Positions 6,223-12,643 of a DNA stretch of 12,643 bases are shown here, piece by piece. The notes under the pieces are model-generated. The model searched no databases. It saw only the letters and a program-made list of their open reading frames with translations, and had not been told where the DNA came from. How positions within the stretch are numbered: position 1 is the stretch's first letter; each line of letters opens with the position of its first letter. Position numbers and translations under genes: made by a program. Location of the stretch: NCBI GenBank assembly GCA_031732875.1, contig JAVMKL010000286.1:1-12643 (forward strand), read 5' to 3'. This stretch comes from JAVMKJ01 sp031732875. GTDB taxonomy: Bacteria > Pseudomonadota > Gammaproteobacteria > Competibacterales > Competibacteraceae.

Positions 6223-6552
6223 TCATGGGCAGTCAGATACTTGCGTAGATATACTATAAACTTTCCAAACCCGACCGGCTTCAAGACGAACCAGACCCCG
6301 TTCGCGCAACATGCGCAAATCTCGCTGTTTCGTCTTATCTCTGCGCTGCAGGTACAACGCCTGATACCAGGGACTTTGCCGCAACCGCTCCAAGGGAACC
6401 GGCAATGGCAAGGTCAACAACTGCGCCAGAATGGCGTACTGCCGCGTGTTGATCTCTCTTTCATCCAACAATTGCCTGATTCGGCCCTGAAACAACAGGA
6501 CGGAAACAATCCAATTCATGCGGTCGTGCAAACGGTCGATCACCACCCGCAT
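6223..6552 (-). CDS. Hypothetical protein, probably the C-terminal remnant of a larger protein (winged-helix-like end)
   Basis: From the ATG at 6552 this is 109 residues: MRVVIDRLHDRMNWIVSVLL, then a charged region, a helix-rich stretch INTRQYAILAQLLTL (about 34-48), and KTKQRDLRMLRERGLVRLEA (about 73-92), which looks like a winged-helix recognition helix and wing. The frame stays open upstream to the TGA at 6640-6642, which is also the stop of the neighbouring dehydrogenase. The extra codons (GYQPEIAPHLGFIAFHLEG just before the ATG) look protein-like. This suggests the real protein was longer and its N-terminus is lost. The C-terminal pattern is reminiscent of the DNA-binding tail of some Fic-family proteins, but no Fic motif is present, so I assign no function. 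The UPF0175 gene begins 18 nt after its stop. Confidence 0.5.
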   Translation of the reverse strand: MRVVIDRLHDRMNWIVSVLLFQGRIRQLLDEREINTRQYAILAQLLTLPLPVPLERLRQSPWYQALYLQRRDKTKQRDLRMLRERGLVRLEAGRVWKVYSISTQVSDCP

Positions 6553-6639
6553 CCCTTCCAGATGGAAAGCGATAAAACCAAGGTGAGGGGCGATTTCGGG
6601 CTGGTAGCCGTGCCCTGCCGAGTCTCCAGTAGGGCGGCG

Positions 6640-7584
6640 TCAGTCGGCGACGTGCAGGACAATCTTGCCGCGGGCGTGGCCGCTCTGACTGATGGCGTGG
6701 GCCTGGCGGGCCTCGCTCAACGGCAGCACGGCATGGATGATCGGCTTCATTCGGCCGTCGTCGATCAACTGGGCGACGGCGTTCAGTTGCTGGCCGCTGG
6801 GGTGGATGAACACGAAGGCGCCGCGGACGCCATGGGCGGCGGCGGTCGCTTCCGGCGGGGGGCTGATGATCGAGACCAGAATCCCACCCGGCTTCAGCAC
6901 CCGCCAGGAGCGTTCCTGGGTATCGCCGCCGATGGTGTCGAGCACCACATCGGCGTCCTTCACCACTTCCTCGAAGCGGGTTTTGGTGTAGTCGATGAAC
7001 TGGTCGGCGCCCAGGTCCGCCACCAGGCCGACGTTGACCGCGGAGGCGGTGGCAAACACCCGCGCGCCCCTGGCTTTGGCCAGTTGCACCGCCAGGCTGC
7101 CGACTCCCCCGGCGGCGGCGTGAACCAGTACGGTTTGGCCCGCCTGCAACCGGGCGGCCTCTACCAGCGCCTGCCAGGCGGTCAGGGCGGTCAGCGGCAC
7201 GGCGGCGGCGCCAACGTGATCCAGCGCGGTCGGCTTGCGGGCGGCTTCGCTGGCTCTGACGGCGATGAACTCGGCGTAACTGCCGTCGCGTTCGATGTCG
7301 GGACGGGCGTAGACTTGATCGCCGACCTTGAAGCCGGTCGCTTCGGAGCCGACCTCGACCACCTCGCCGGACACGTCCCAGCCGAGGATCAGGGGCAGTC
7401 GGTGATTCAGGAAGCCTTGCAGGTAGCCCTCGCGAATCTTCCAGTCCACCGGATTGACCGCCGCCGCCCGCACCCGGATCAGGATGTCGTCGGGCTGGAG
7501 TTGCGGCATGGGTACATCTTCGTGATGCAATACCTCGGGTCCGCCGTAAGCGTGAATGCGCACGGCCTTCATGGTGGTGGTCAT
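6640..7584 (-). CDS. NADP-dependent oxidoreductase, zinc-free quinone reductase-like (MDR superfamily)
   Basis: This 314-residue protein is of normal length for quinone-oxidoreductase-like members of the medium-chain dehydrogenase superfamily. MKAVRIHAYGGPEVL (residues 5-19) opens the GroES-like catalytic domain, with VRAAAVNPVDWKIREG at 38-53 and GWDVSGEVVEVG at 68-79. The nucleotide-binding Rossmann motif HAAAGGVGSLAVQLAK is at 155-170, with DVVLDTIGG at 212-220. The Cys and His zinc ligands of classical alcohol dehydrogenases are absent, pointing to NADPH-dependent reduction of quinones or enones. I chose ATG 7584 because AGGAGG sits about 6 nt upstream; an ATG at 7572 also exists, and the frame extending to 7782 overlaps the divergent gene and looks non-coding. 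It is divergent from the zinc deacylase gene with a 181-nt shared promoter region. The exact substrate is unknown. Confidence 0.92.
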   Translation of the reverse strand: MTTTMKAVRIHAYGGPEVLHHEDVPMPQLQPDDILIRVRAAAVNPVDWKIREGYLQGFLNHRLPLILGWDVSGEVVEVGSEATGFKVGDQVYARPDIERDGSYAEFIAVRASEAARKPTALDHVGAAAVPLTALTAWQALVEAARLQAGQTVLVHAAAGGVGSLAVQLAKARGARVFATASAVNVGLVADLGADQFIDYTKTRFEEVVKDADVVLDTIGGDTQERSWRVLKPGGILVSIISPPPEATAAAHGVRGAFVFIHPSGQQLNAVAQLIDDGRMKPIIHAVLPLSEARQAHAISQSGHARGKIVLHVAD

Positions 7585-7736
7585 GGGAATCCTCCTGGTG
7601 AACATTCGGGTATCGGGAGCGGGAACGCCGCGCCGGCGACGCCCGGTTGCCGTCCGGTTAGAGCCCGTGGCGCCAGTCTGGTTCGAGACGATGGGATGGT
7701 CGCGAGCCGGTCGGATCAAGAATCGTGTTCGTCGGT

Positions 7737-7752
7737 ACCGTTGAACCGTTGA
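7737..7752. repeat. 8-bp tandem direct repeat just before the deacylase ribosome-binding site
   Basis: ACCGTTGA at 7737-7744 is repeated at 7745-7752. It sits in the 181-nt intergenic region between two divergent genes and abuts the Shine-Dalgarno region of the plus-strand gene. It could be a small regulatory site or chance. Confidence 0.4.
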
Positions 7753-7765
7753 AGAGAGGATCGTC

Positions 7766-8911
7766 ATGTCTGTTTCCACCATCCGAATCGAACTGCCCGC
7801 GCCCGCGCCCGGTACTCGGCGGACGCTGCTGGCCCATCGTTACGGCAGCCCCGGCGCCCGACCCAAGGCGTATTTCCAGGCCGCCATCCATGCCGACGAG
7901 ATTCCGGGGCTGCTGGTGGCGCAACATCTGCTGCGCGGTCTGGAACAGGCGCGGGCGGACGGACGCATCCTCGGCGAGGTGGTGGTGGTTCCGGCCGCCA
8001 ACCCGATCGGTTTGAGCCAGCATCTCAACGGTCGGCTGCTGGGGCGGTTCGATTTTGAGAGTACCGGCAATTTCAACCGCGCCTTTCCCGACTTGGCAGT
8101 GGTGGCGCTGGAGCGGGCGCGAGGACGGTTGGGCCCCGATCCAGCGGCGAACGTGACGCTGGTTCGCGAGACGCTTCGCGCCGCCTTGGCGGAACAGCGG
8201 GCGGCGCGGGAAACGGTGGCGCTCAAGCTGGAATTGCTGCGGCTGGCGATCGATGCCGACCTGGTCATCGATCTGCATTGCGATGGCGAGGCGCTGCTGC
8301 ACCTGTACGCCTCCCGGTGGCAGCGGGACGATGCGCTGGCGCTGGGCGCGGAATTGGGCGCGGCGTCGATTCTGCTTGAAGCGGAACCGGGCGGCAATCC
8401 GTTCGACGAAGCCTGCGCCGGCCCCTGGTGGAAACTGCGCGAAGCGCTGGCGGGGGAGGGACCGCTGCCGCTGGCCTGCTTCGCGACCACGGTGGAACTG
8501 CGCGGGCAGGCGGATGTAAGCGATGGATATGCGGCGGCCGACGCGGCGGCTCTGCTACGTTTCCTGCAACGGCGCGGCGTCATCGCCGGCGAACCGGGAC
8601 CCTTGCCGGAACCCCGCTGCGAGCCGACCCCGCTGGACGGCGTCGACGTGCTGGCGGCGCCCGCCGCCGGGGTGCTGGTCTACCGCAAATCGTTGGGCGA
8701 CATCGTCCGGGCTGGGGAGGTAGTGGCGGAACTGGTCGACCCCCTGGGCGAGCCGTCCGGCGCCGCTCGCGTGCCGATCCGCGCCGCGACCGGCGGTCTT
8801 CTGTTCGCCCGCGCGACCGAACGGCTGGTCCGGCCGGGACAGAAATTCTGCAAGGTGGCGGGGCGGGAACCGCTGAGCTATCGCCAGGCAGGCAAGCTGC
8901 TGGAGGATTGA
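7766..8911 (+). CDS. Succinylglutamate desuccinylase/aspartoacylase family zinc deacylase
   Basis: This 381-residue protein has the M14-like AstE/AspA motifs. AAIHADEIPG supplies zinc ligands H42 and E45, VIDLHCDGEALLHL supplies H171, and TTVELRG (residues 241-247) supplies E244 as the likely general base. The C-terminal part (about 290-365; AAPAAGVLVYRKSLGDIV, RAGEVVAELVDPLGE) forms the beta-barrel, biotinyl-lipoyl-like domain common in the longer members. Such enzymes remove an acyl group from an N-acyl amino acid or a related amide. No arginine-succinyltransferase genes are nearby, so it is unlikely to be AstE itself and the substrate is unknown. The start ATG has GAGAGGA five bases upstream. 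It is divergent from the MDR oxidoreductase and is followed by the GlsB-like gene after 76 nt. Confidence 0.88.
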   Translation: MSVSTIRIELPAPAPGTRRTLLAHRYGSPGARPKAYFQAAIHADEIPGLLVAQHLLRGLEQARADGRILGEVVVVPAANPIGLSQHLNGRLLGRFDFESTGNFNRAFPDLAVVALERARGRLGPDPAANVTLVRETLRAALAEQRAARETVALKLELLRLAIDADLVIDLHCDGEALLHLYASRWQRDDALALGAELGAASILLEAEPGGNPFDEACAGPWWKLREALAGEGPLPLACFATTVELRGQADVSDGYAAADAAALLRFLQRRGVIAGEPGPLPEPRCEPTPLDGVDVLAAPAAGVLVYRKSLGDIVRAGEVVAELVDPLGEPSGAARVPIRAATGGLLFARATERLVRPGQKFCKVAGREPLSYRQAGKLLED

Positions 8912-8987
8912 ACGGCGGTGGTTCCCGTGAAGGGCGGGTATTCAGTATCATCGCCGGTATCGGCAAGCAACGAACGGGGGACAAGAC

Positions 8988-9230
8988 ATGGATCTGATTG
9001 GATTTCTGTTGATCGGTTTGATAGCGGGCTGGATCGCCACTCACTTCATGCGTGGTGGCGGATTGGGATTGGGCGGGAATCTGGTGGTCGGCGTGATCGG
9101 ATCCTTCGTCGGGGGATTTCTGTTCCGACTGATCGGCTTCGCCGCGGTGGGCCTGATCGGCCATCTCATCACTGCCACGGTGGGCGCGATGGTGCTGCTG
9201 TACGTGGTTCAGGTGTTCAAGAAAGCCTGA
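8988..9230 (+). CDS. GlsB/YeaQ/YmgE family small stress-response membrane protein
   Basis: An 80-residue, Gly-rich, strongly hydrophobic protein: MDLIGFLLIGLIAGWIATHF, then MRGGGLGLGGNLVVGVIGSF and a third segment around 52-76. The length, the opening helix with IAGW, and the GGxxLGxxGNLVVGVIGxxxGG core are typical of the transglycosylase-associated (YeaQ/YmgE) family. These are inner-membrane proteins with about three transmembrane helices that are often induced by general stress. GGGGG lies about 8 nt before the ATG. A weak promoter candidate has TATCAT at 8946-8951 as -10 with a poor TTCCCG at 8922-8927, giving an 18-bp spacer. A strong terminator follows at 9295-9329, so this is probably a single-gene unit. 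The physiological role is not known. Confidence 0.9.
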   Translation: MDLIGFLLIGLIAGWIATHFMRGGGLGLGGNLVVGVIGSFVGGFLFRLIGFAAVGLIGHLITATVGAMVLLYVVQVFKKA

Positions 9231-9294
9231 TCGGCGACTCCGCTTCCGCCGTGGTCGCCATGATCGCCAGGGTCGGCCGGCGCCGCCGGATCCG

Positions 9295-9329
9295 AGCGGG
9301 ATGGGGTTGTCGATCCCGCTTTTGTTTTT
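9295..9329 (+). terminator. Rho-independent terminator after the GlsB-like gene
   Basis: AGCGGGAT (9295-9302) and ATCCCGCT (9313-9320) form an 8-bp perfect stem around a 10-nt loop. TTTTGTTTTT (9320-9329) follows. This is a textbook intrinsic terminator, 64 nt after the GlsB stop. It ends only 35 nt before the antiporter start codon. Confidence 0.85.
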
Positions 9330-9364
9330 CATGTTGGGCTTCGTCCTGGAAATCCCGCTGAACG

Positions 9365-10963
9365 ATGGACGCGCTTTGGCTCGCGCTGGCCTTTTTACTC
9401 GGTTTGGTATTTCGCCACCTGGGTTTGCCTTCATTGGTCGGCTATCTGGCGGCGGGGTTCGTGCTGAACGCCCTGGGTCAGGAAGGCAACGAACTGCTCG
9501 AACGGATCGCACACGCCGGCGTGTTGCTGCTGCTGTTCGGCGTCGGTCTCAAGCTGCGGCTGAAGAGCCTGGTCCGCCCGGATGTCTGGGGTGGAGGGGG
9601 ACTGCACCTGGCGCTGAGCGGGACGGTGCTCGGTCTGGGATTCTGGGCGTTCCTGGCGCTGCCCGTGGGACTGGCGCTGCTACTGGCGATCACCTTGGGT
9701 TTTTCCAGCACCGTCCTGGCGGCCAAGGTGCTGGAGGAAAAGACGGAACTGCGTGCTTTCCATGGCCGGCTGGCCATCGGCATTCTGATTATCCAGGATT
9801 TGGTGGCGCTGGCGTTGCTGGCGGTGGCCGGCGCGTCGGCGCCGTCGCCGTGGGCGTTGCTGGTGCTGGGTCTGCCGCTGCTGCGGCCCTTGGCGATGAA
9901 ACTGCTGGACTGGAGCGGCCACGACGAGTTGCTGGTGCTGTACGGCCTGGCGCTGGCGCTGGTGGTGGGGGGACTGGGTTTCGAGCATCTCGGGCTGAGT
10001 TCGGAACTGGGCGCCTTGCTGCTGGGGATACTGCTGGCGGGCCATGCCCGGGCGGTGGAACTGTCCAAGGCCCTGTGGTCGCTCAAGGAGGTGCTGCTGG
10101 TCGGTTTTTTTCTGCAGATCGGCTTGCTGGGTTGGCCGAGCCCGACGGTCGTGGGCGGCGCCGCGCTGCTGGTGGCGTTGCTACCGCTCAAGGCGGCACT
10201 GTTTTTTTTCATTCTGGTGAGGTTCCGGCTGCGCGCCCGCACCGCATTTCTGACCGCGCTGGCGCTGGCCAGCTACAGCGAATTTGCCCTGATCGTGGTG
10301 AAGTTCATGGTCGGTAACGGGCAGATGAACACCGACTGGCTGATGTTGCTGGCGCTGACCGTGGCGCTGTCGTTCGTGGTCGCCGCGCCGCTCAATCGCT
10401 TCGCCCACGGCCTGTACGAGCGATTGGAAACCCGGTTGGCGCGCTTCGAACAGCCGGACCGGCATCCCGACGAACAGCCGGTATCGTTGGGCAGTACCCG
10501 CATTTTGATTCTGGGTATGGGTCATGCCGGCACCGCCGCTTACGATTTCCTCAAGAAACGCCAGCACTCTTTGGAGCAACACAAGGTGCTGATGGTGTCG
10601 GGGATCGACTCGGACCTGGTGAAGGTCGAGCGGCACATACACGAAGGCCGCCGGGTGGTGTACGCCGACGCCGAGGATCCCGGTTTCTGGCACCGCCTGC
10701 GCCTGGACGGGATCAAGGCGGTGATTCTGGCCATGCCGGACCCGGAAGCGAAGCGCATCGCCAGCACGCAATTGCGGCAACACGGGTTTCAGGGCCTGAT
10801 CGGCGCGGTCAGCAGCCATCCCGAGGAGGCAGCGGGGCTGAAGGCGGCGGGCGCCGACCTGACCTTCCTGGCGTTCAACGAGGTCGGCGTGGGTCTGGCC
10901 GAGCACGTCTGGGAGGCGTTGGAGAATCGGTCGCGCCAACGGGCCGAACGGGCGTCGGCCTGA
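9365..10963 (+). CDS. Cation:proton antiporter with TrkA-N domain (CPA2, KefB/YbaL-like)
   Basis: This 532-residue protein has about 12 hydrophobic segments in residues 1-345 and a cytoplasmic RCK/TrkA-N domain from about 378. Sodium/hydrogen exchanger-type motifs are present: LGFSSTVLAAKVLEE (111-125), GRLAIGILIIQDLVALAL (134-151) with Q144-D145, the LGLSSELGALLLGILLAG segment (209-226) and VGFFLQIGL (246-254). The nucleotide-binding loop ILILGMGHAGTAAYDFL (380-396) marks the TrkA-N domain. The family exchanges K+ or Na+ for protons in the inner membrane, often gated by NAD(H) or glutathione. The sequence does not decide which ion. The start ATG follows the GlsB terminator by 35 nt with no strong ribosome-binding site, so expression may use a promoter inside the upstream region. 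It ends 61 nt before msrB. Confidence 0.9.
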   Translation: MDALWLALAFLLGLVFRHLGLPSLVGYLAAGFVLNALGQEGNELLERIAHAGVLLLLFGVGLKLRLKSLVRPDVWGGGGLHLALSGTVLGLGFWAFLALPVGLALLLAITLGFSSTVLAAKVLEEKTELRAFHGRLAIGILIIQDLVALALLAVAGASAPSPWALLVLGLPLLRPLAMKLLDWSGHDELLVLYGLALALVVGGLGFEHLGLSSELGALLLGILLAGHARAVELSKALWSLKEVLLVGFFLQIGLLGWPSPTVVGGAALLVALLPLKAALFFFILVRFRLRARTAFLTALALASYSEFALIVVKFMVGNGQMNTDWLMLLALTVALSFVVAAPLNRFAHGLYERLETRLARFEQPDRHPDEQPVSLGSTRILILGMGHAGTAAYDFLKKRQHSLEQHKVLMVSGIDSDLVKVERHIHEGRRVVYADAEDPGFWHRLRLDGIKAVILAMPDPEAKRIASTQLRQHGFQGLIGAVSSHPEEAAGLKAAGADLTFLAFNEVGVGLAEHVWEALENRSRQRAERASA

Positions 10964-11024
10964 CACCAATTCGCCCGGCCGTGGTCTATTCGGGCGGTAA
11001 CAGCCGATACCGCGAGGAACCAAT

Positions 11025-11426
11025 ATGAGCCATAAAATCACCAAGACCGACGCCGAATGGCGCGCGCAACTGACCCCGGAGCAGTATCGAATCTGCCGCC
11101 AGAAGGGTACCGAACGGGCGTTCGCCGGGGCATATCACGACTGCCACGAGCCGGGCGTCTACCGCTGCGCGTGTTGTGGCAACCCGTTGTTCAGCTCCGA
11201 GACCAAGTTCGATTCCGGCAGTGGCTGGCCGAGCTTCTGGCGGCCGGTGGCGGCGGACCGGGTTGCCACCGCCGAGGACCGCAGTCTGTTCATGCGCCGC
11301 ACCGAAGTCCTCTGCGCCGATTGCGGGGCACATTTGGGTCACGTGTTCGACGACGGCCCGGAGCCGACCGGATTGCGTTATTGCATCAACTCGCCGGCGC
11401 TGAAGCTGGAGAAGAAGGAACGGTGA
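11025..11426 (+). CDS. msrB: Peptide-methionine (R)-S-oxide reductase MsrB
   Basis: This 133-residue protein is of normal MsrB length. Two zinc CxxC pairs are visible: C48 and C51 in CACCGNPLF, and C97 and C100 in CADCGAHLGHVF. The GWPSFW and GHVFDDGPEPTGLRYCINS signatures are also present. C120 in RYCINS is the catalytic, sulfenic-acid-forming cysteine. In the KFDSGSGWPSF segment, Ser66 stands where many MsrBs carry the second (resolving) cysteine, so this enzyme probably relies on another reductant or on another Cys such as C24 or C40. MsrB reduces methionine-R-sulfoxide in proteins in the cytosol. The ATG has GAGGAA about 6 nt upstream. MepA converges from the other strand with one base between the two genes. 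Confidence 0.96.
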   Translation: MSHKITKTDAEWRAQLTPEQYRICRQKGTERAFAGAYHDCHEPGVYRCACCGNPLFSSETKFDSGSGWPSFWRPVAADRVATAEDRSLFMRRTEVLCADCGAHLGHVFDDGPEPTGLRYCINSPALKLEKKER

Positions 11427-11427
11427 A

Positions 11428-12288
11428 TTACCACCCCTTCGCCGTCGGGCCGTTCAGTACCGCGTTACAGGCCACGGGCAGGGCATCCGCCGAGGGCGGT
11501 TCGGGTTTCCTGTGGGGTTTTGGCGACAGCGCCGCCTGCTGGATGTCCCGGACCCAGTTGGCCAAGTCGGCATCGCAGCCGTCGCCGGGCGGGATCGGTT
11601 TCTGCGGTTTGCATTGACCGGAGTCGGGCGGACAGGCCAGGCGGACGTGGAAATGGGCGTCGTGGCCCCACCAGGGCCGCACCTTACCCAGCCAGCTTCG
11701 GTCGGTTTCGCTGTAGCACAGCGCCTGCTTGATGATCGCGTTCACGAAAACGCGGTCCACTTCCGGCGACAGCGCCGCCAGTTTCAGCATGTCCCGATAG
11801 CGCGGCGACCAGCGGGTCGGGTTCAACGTACCCTCGGCGGCGCGCACCATCGACGGCATGTCGATCTCCTCAGTTTCCGGCCGCGACAATAGCCGCTCGC
11901 GCGGTTGTTGCAAAAACCACACGTCTACGTCCAGCCCGCTCTGATGGCTGCGATGGCCGTTCGGCATCGGGCCGCCGCGCGGCTGGCCCAGATCGCCGAT
12001 CAGCAACCGGCCGCCGCGCGCTGCCGCCTGCCGGCCCAGCCGTTCCACGAACGCGACCAGCAGCGGATGACCGTAATACCGGTTCCGGCTGGCGCGCATC
12101 ACCTGATAACCATCGCCCACCAGCGGCAGGGCCGCCGCCCCGGCGATGCAGCCGGCGGTATGGGAACCGATGACTTGCGGCGATCCGGACAGGGGATAGG
12201 CGATCGCGCTCCAGCCGTTGCCGGCGCGGGCCGGCAGGGCGACCGCCAACGACAGCAGGAATAGAAGAATGATGAATCGGACGGTCAT
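11428..12288 (-). CDS. mepA: Penicillin-insensitive murein DD-endopeptidase MepA
   Basis: This 286-residue protein has a Sec signal peptide (residues 1 to about 22: MTVRFIILLFLLSLAVALPA then RAG). The mature enzyme carries the LAS metallopeptidase motifs: HRSHQSGLDVDVW (112-124) with H115 and D120, and GHDAHFHVRLACP (208-220) with H209, H212 and H214 as zinc and catalytic residues. GCIAGAAALP and SRNRYYGHP are typical of MepA, as are cysteines 47, 191, 219, 226, 238 and 274, which suggest disulfides in the periplasm. It cleaves the D-Ala-meso-DAP cross-links of peptidoglycan. GGAAA precedes the start weakly. The C-terminal tail after about residue 258 is a short Pro-rich extension. Its stop lies one base from the msrB stop, and I see no terminator between them. 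Confidence 0.95.
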   Translation of the reverse strand: MTVRFIILLFLLSLAVALPARAGNGWSAIAYPLSGSPQVIGSHTAGCIAGAAALPLVGDGYQVMRASRNRYYGHPLLVAFVERLGRQAAARGGRLLIGDLGQPRGGPMPNGHRSHQSGLDVDVWFLQQPRERLLSRPETEEIDMPSMVRAAEGTLNPTRWSPRYRDMLKLAALSPEVDRVFVNAIIKQALCYSETDRSWLGKVRPWWGHDAHFHVRLACPPDSGQCKPQKPIPPGDGCDADLANWVRDIQQAALSPKPHRKPEPPSADALPVACNAVLNGPTAKGW

Positions 12289-12479
12289 GGCATTTCCATC
12301 AATGCGGGGTTGATGGAATAAGCTTAGCGAAGAAACCGTCGAAATCTAAACCCGAACTCTCAACCTCCCTCGCGCATGGAGGGTGGACTTGCGAGTGGTA
12401 TCGACTCTTTCGGGCAAGCCGGCGCGGGGCCGGGCGGTTATGCTGAAAATCATTGGCACACGCTGAAGAGAGCCCGCCC
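12289..12479. other. 191-nt divergent promoter region between mepA and the iron alcohol dehydrogenase
   Basis: This is the only space from which both mepA (-) and the alcohol dehydrogenase (+) can be transcribed, so it should hold two promoters. A short hairpin around 12362-12390 (CCTCC with GGAGG) is visible. TATGCT at 12439-12444 resembles a -10 box but has no partner -35 at a normal distance. Nothing more can be supported. Confidence 0.35.
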
Positions 12480-12643
12480 ATGTTGCCCGACTATTTCGAG
12501 TTTTCCCTGCCGACCCGCGTGATCTATGGGATCGGCGCCATCGATCAGTCAAGCGAAGCCGTGGCGCCCTGGGGCCAGCGACGGGCGCTGCTGGTGACCG
12601 ATGCGGTTCTGGTCCAGGCCGGACTGGCGGAACGGGTGAAGGC
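12480..12643 (+). CDS. Iron-containing alcohol dehydrogenase, N-terminal 54 residues (runs off the window)
   Basis: The ATG at 12480 opens MLPDYFEFSLPTRVIYGIGA, and RRALLVTDAVLVQAG follows. This is the typical beginning of group III iron-dependent alcohol dehydrogenases, which start with a phenylalanine-rich segment, an IxYGxGA turn and a first Rossmann strand ending in LLVTD. Full members have about 380-390 residues and oxidise alcohols or reduce aldehydes with NAD(P)H. The metal-binding residues lie beyond the window end. GAAGAGAG lies about 8 nt before the ATG. The gene is divergent from mepA. The substrate cannot be told from this part. Confidence 0.9.
   Translation, partial: MLPDYFEFSLPTRVIYGIGAIDQSSEAVAPWGQRRALLVTDAVLVQAGLAERVK

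Noticed and set aside
6241..7752. A 503-codon plus-strand open frame
   Set aside because: It lies antisense to the oxidoreductase and the winged-helix-like ORF. Its translation is rich in Gly, His and Gln with no family pattern, as expected from a high-GC antisense frame.
9301..10317. A 338-codon plus-strand frame starting MGLSIPLLFF
   Set aside because: It overlaps the antiporter in another phase and soon turns into low-complexity Gly/Ala/Arg sequence. Its ATG lies inside the terminator hairpin.
1..12643. CRISPR array, tRNA, rRNA or prophage genes
   Set aside because: I saw no regularly spaced repeats, no tRNA-like cloverleaf or rRNA sequence, and no phage structural or integrase gene.

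Overview
The window comes from a high-GC proteobacterium, almost certainly a gammaproteobacterium. The PrkA, YeaH and SpoVR products resemble the Escherichia coli proteins (YeaG, YeaH, YcgB) along their whole length, and MepA and MsrB are also of enterobacterial type. An exosortase-type IPTL-CTERM protein beside DUF1566-like sequence suggests an environmental or sludge lineage rather than an enteric one. I cannot name the genus from sequence alone.

Layout. Positions 1-3205 (+) hold the 3' end of prkA, then yeaH and spoVR. These are tightly packed, with a 15-nt gap and an ATGA overlap, and form the conserved stress-related kinase/VWA/SpoVR cluster. After a structured 274-nt spacer comes an unusual long nucleoside diphosphate kinase (3480-4223, +), ending at a strong GC-rich hairpin.

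From about 4373 to 6640 every gene is on the minus strand and nearly every one is damaged. The stretch holds an IPTL-CTERM surface-protein gene that is broken in the middle and has a perfect 95-bp tandem duplication over its sorting signal. It also holds a 119-bp MITE-like element with near-perfect terminal inverted repeats and an exact 9-bp target duplication. Next comes a UPF0175/DUF3368 toxin-antitoxin pair whose toxin gene has an in-frame TGA, and then a probably truncated winged-helix-like ORF. This is the accessory part of the window and the part most worth a second look.

From 6640 to the end the genes are ordinary and intact. They are an NADPH:quinone-reductase-like dehydrogenase (-), divergent from an AstE/AspA-type zinc deacylase (+); a GlsB/YeaQ/YmgE small membrane protein (+) with a clear Rho-independent terminator; a CPA2-type cation:proton antiporter with a TrkA-N domain (+); MsrB (+); MepA (-), convergent with MsrB with one base between them; and the first 54 codons of an iron-containing alcohol dehydrogenase (+). 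Several fit a stress and envelope theme (PrkA/YeaH/SpoVR, GlsB, MsrB, antiporter), but only prkA-yeaH-spoVR looks like one functional unit.

I found no complete new system. The best leads are the decaying minus-strand segment, with its tandem duplication and MITE, and the extended NDK.
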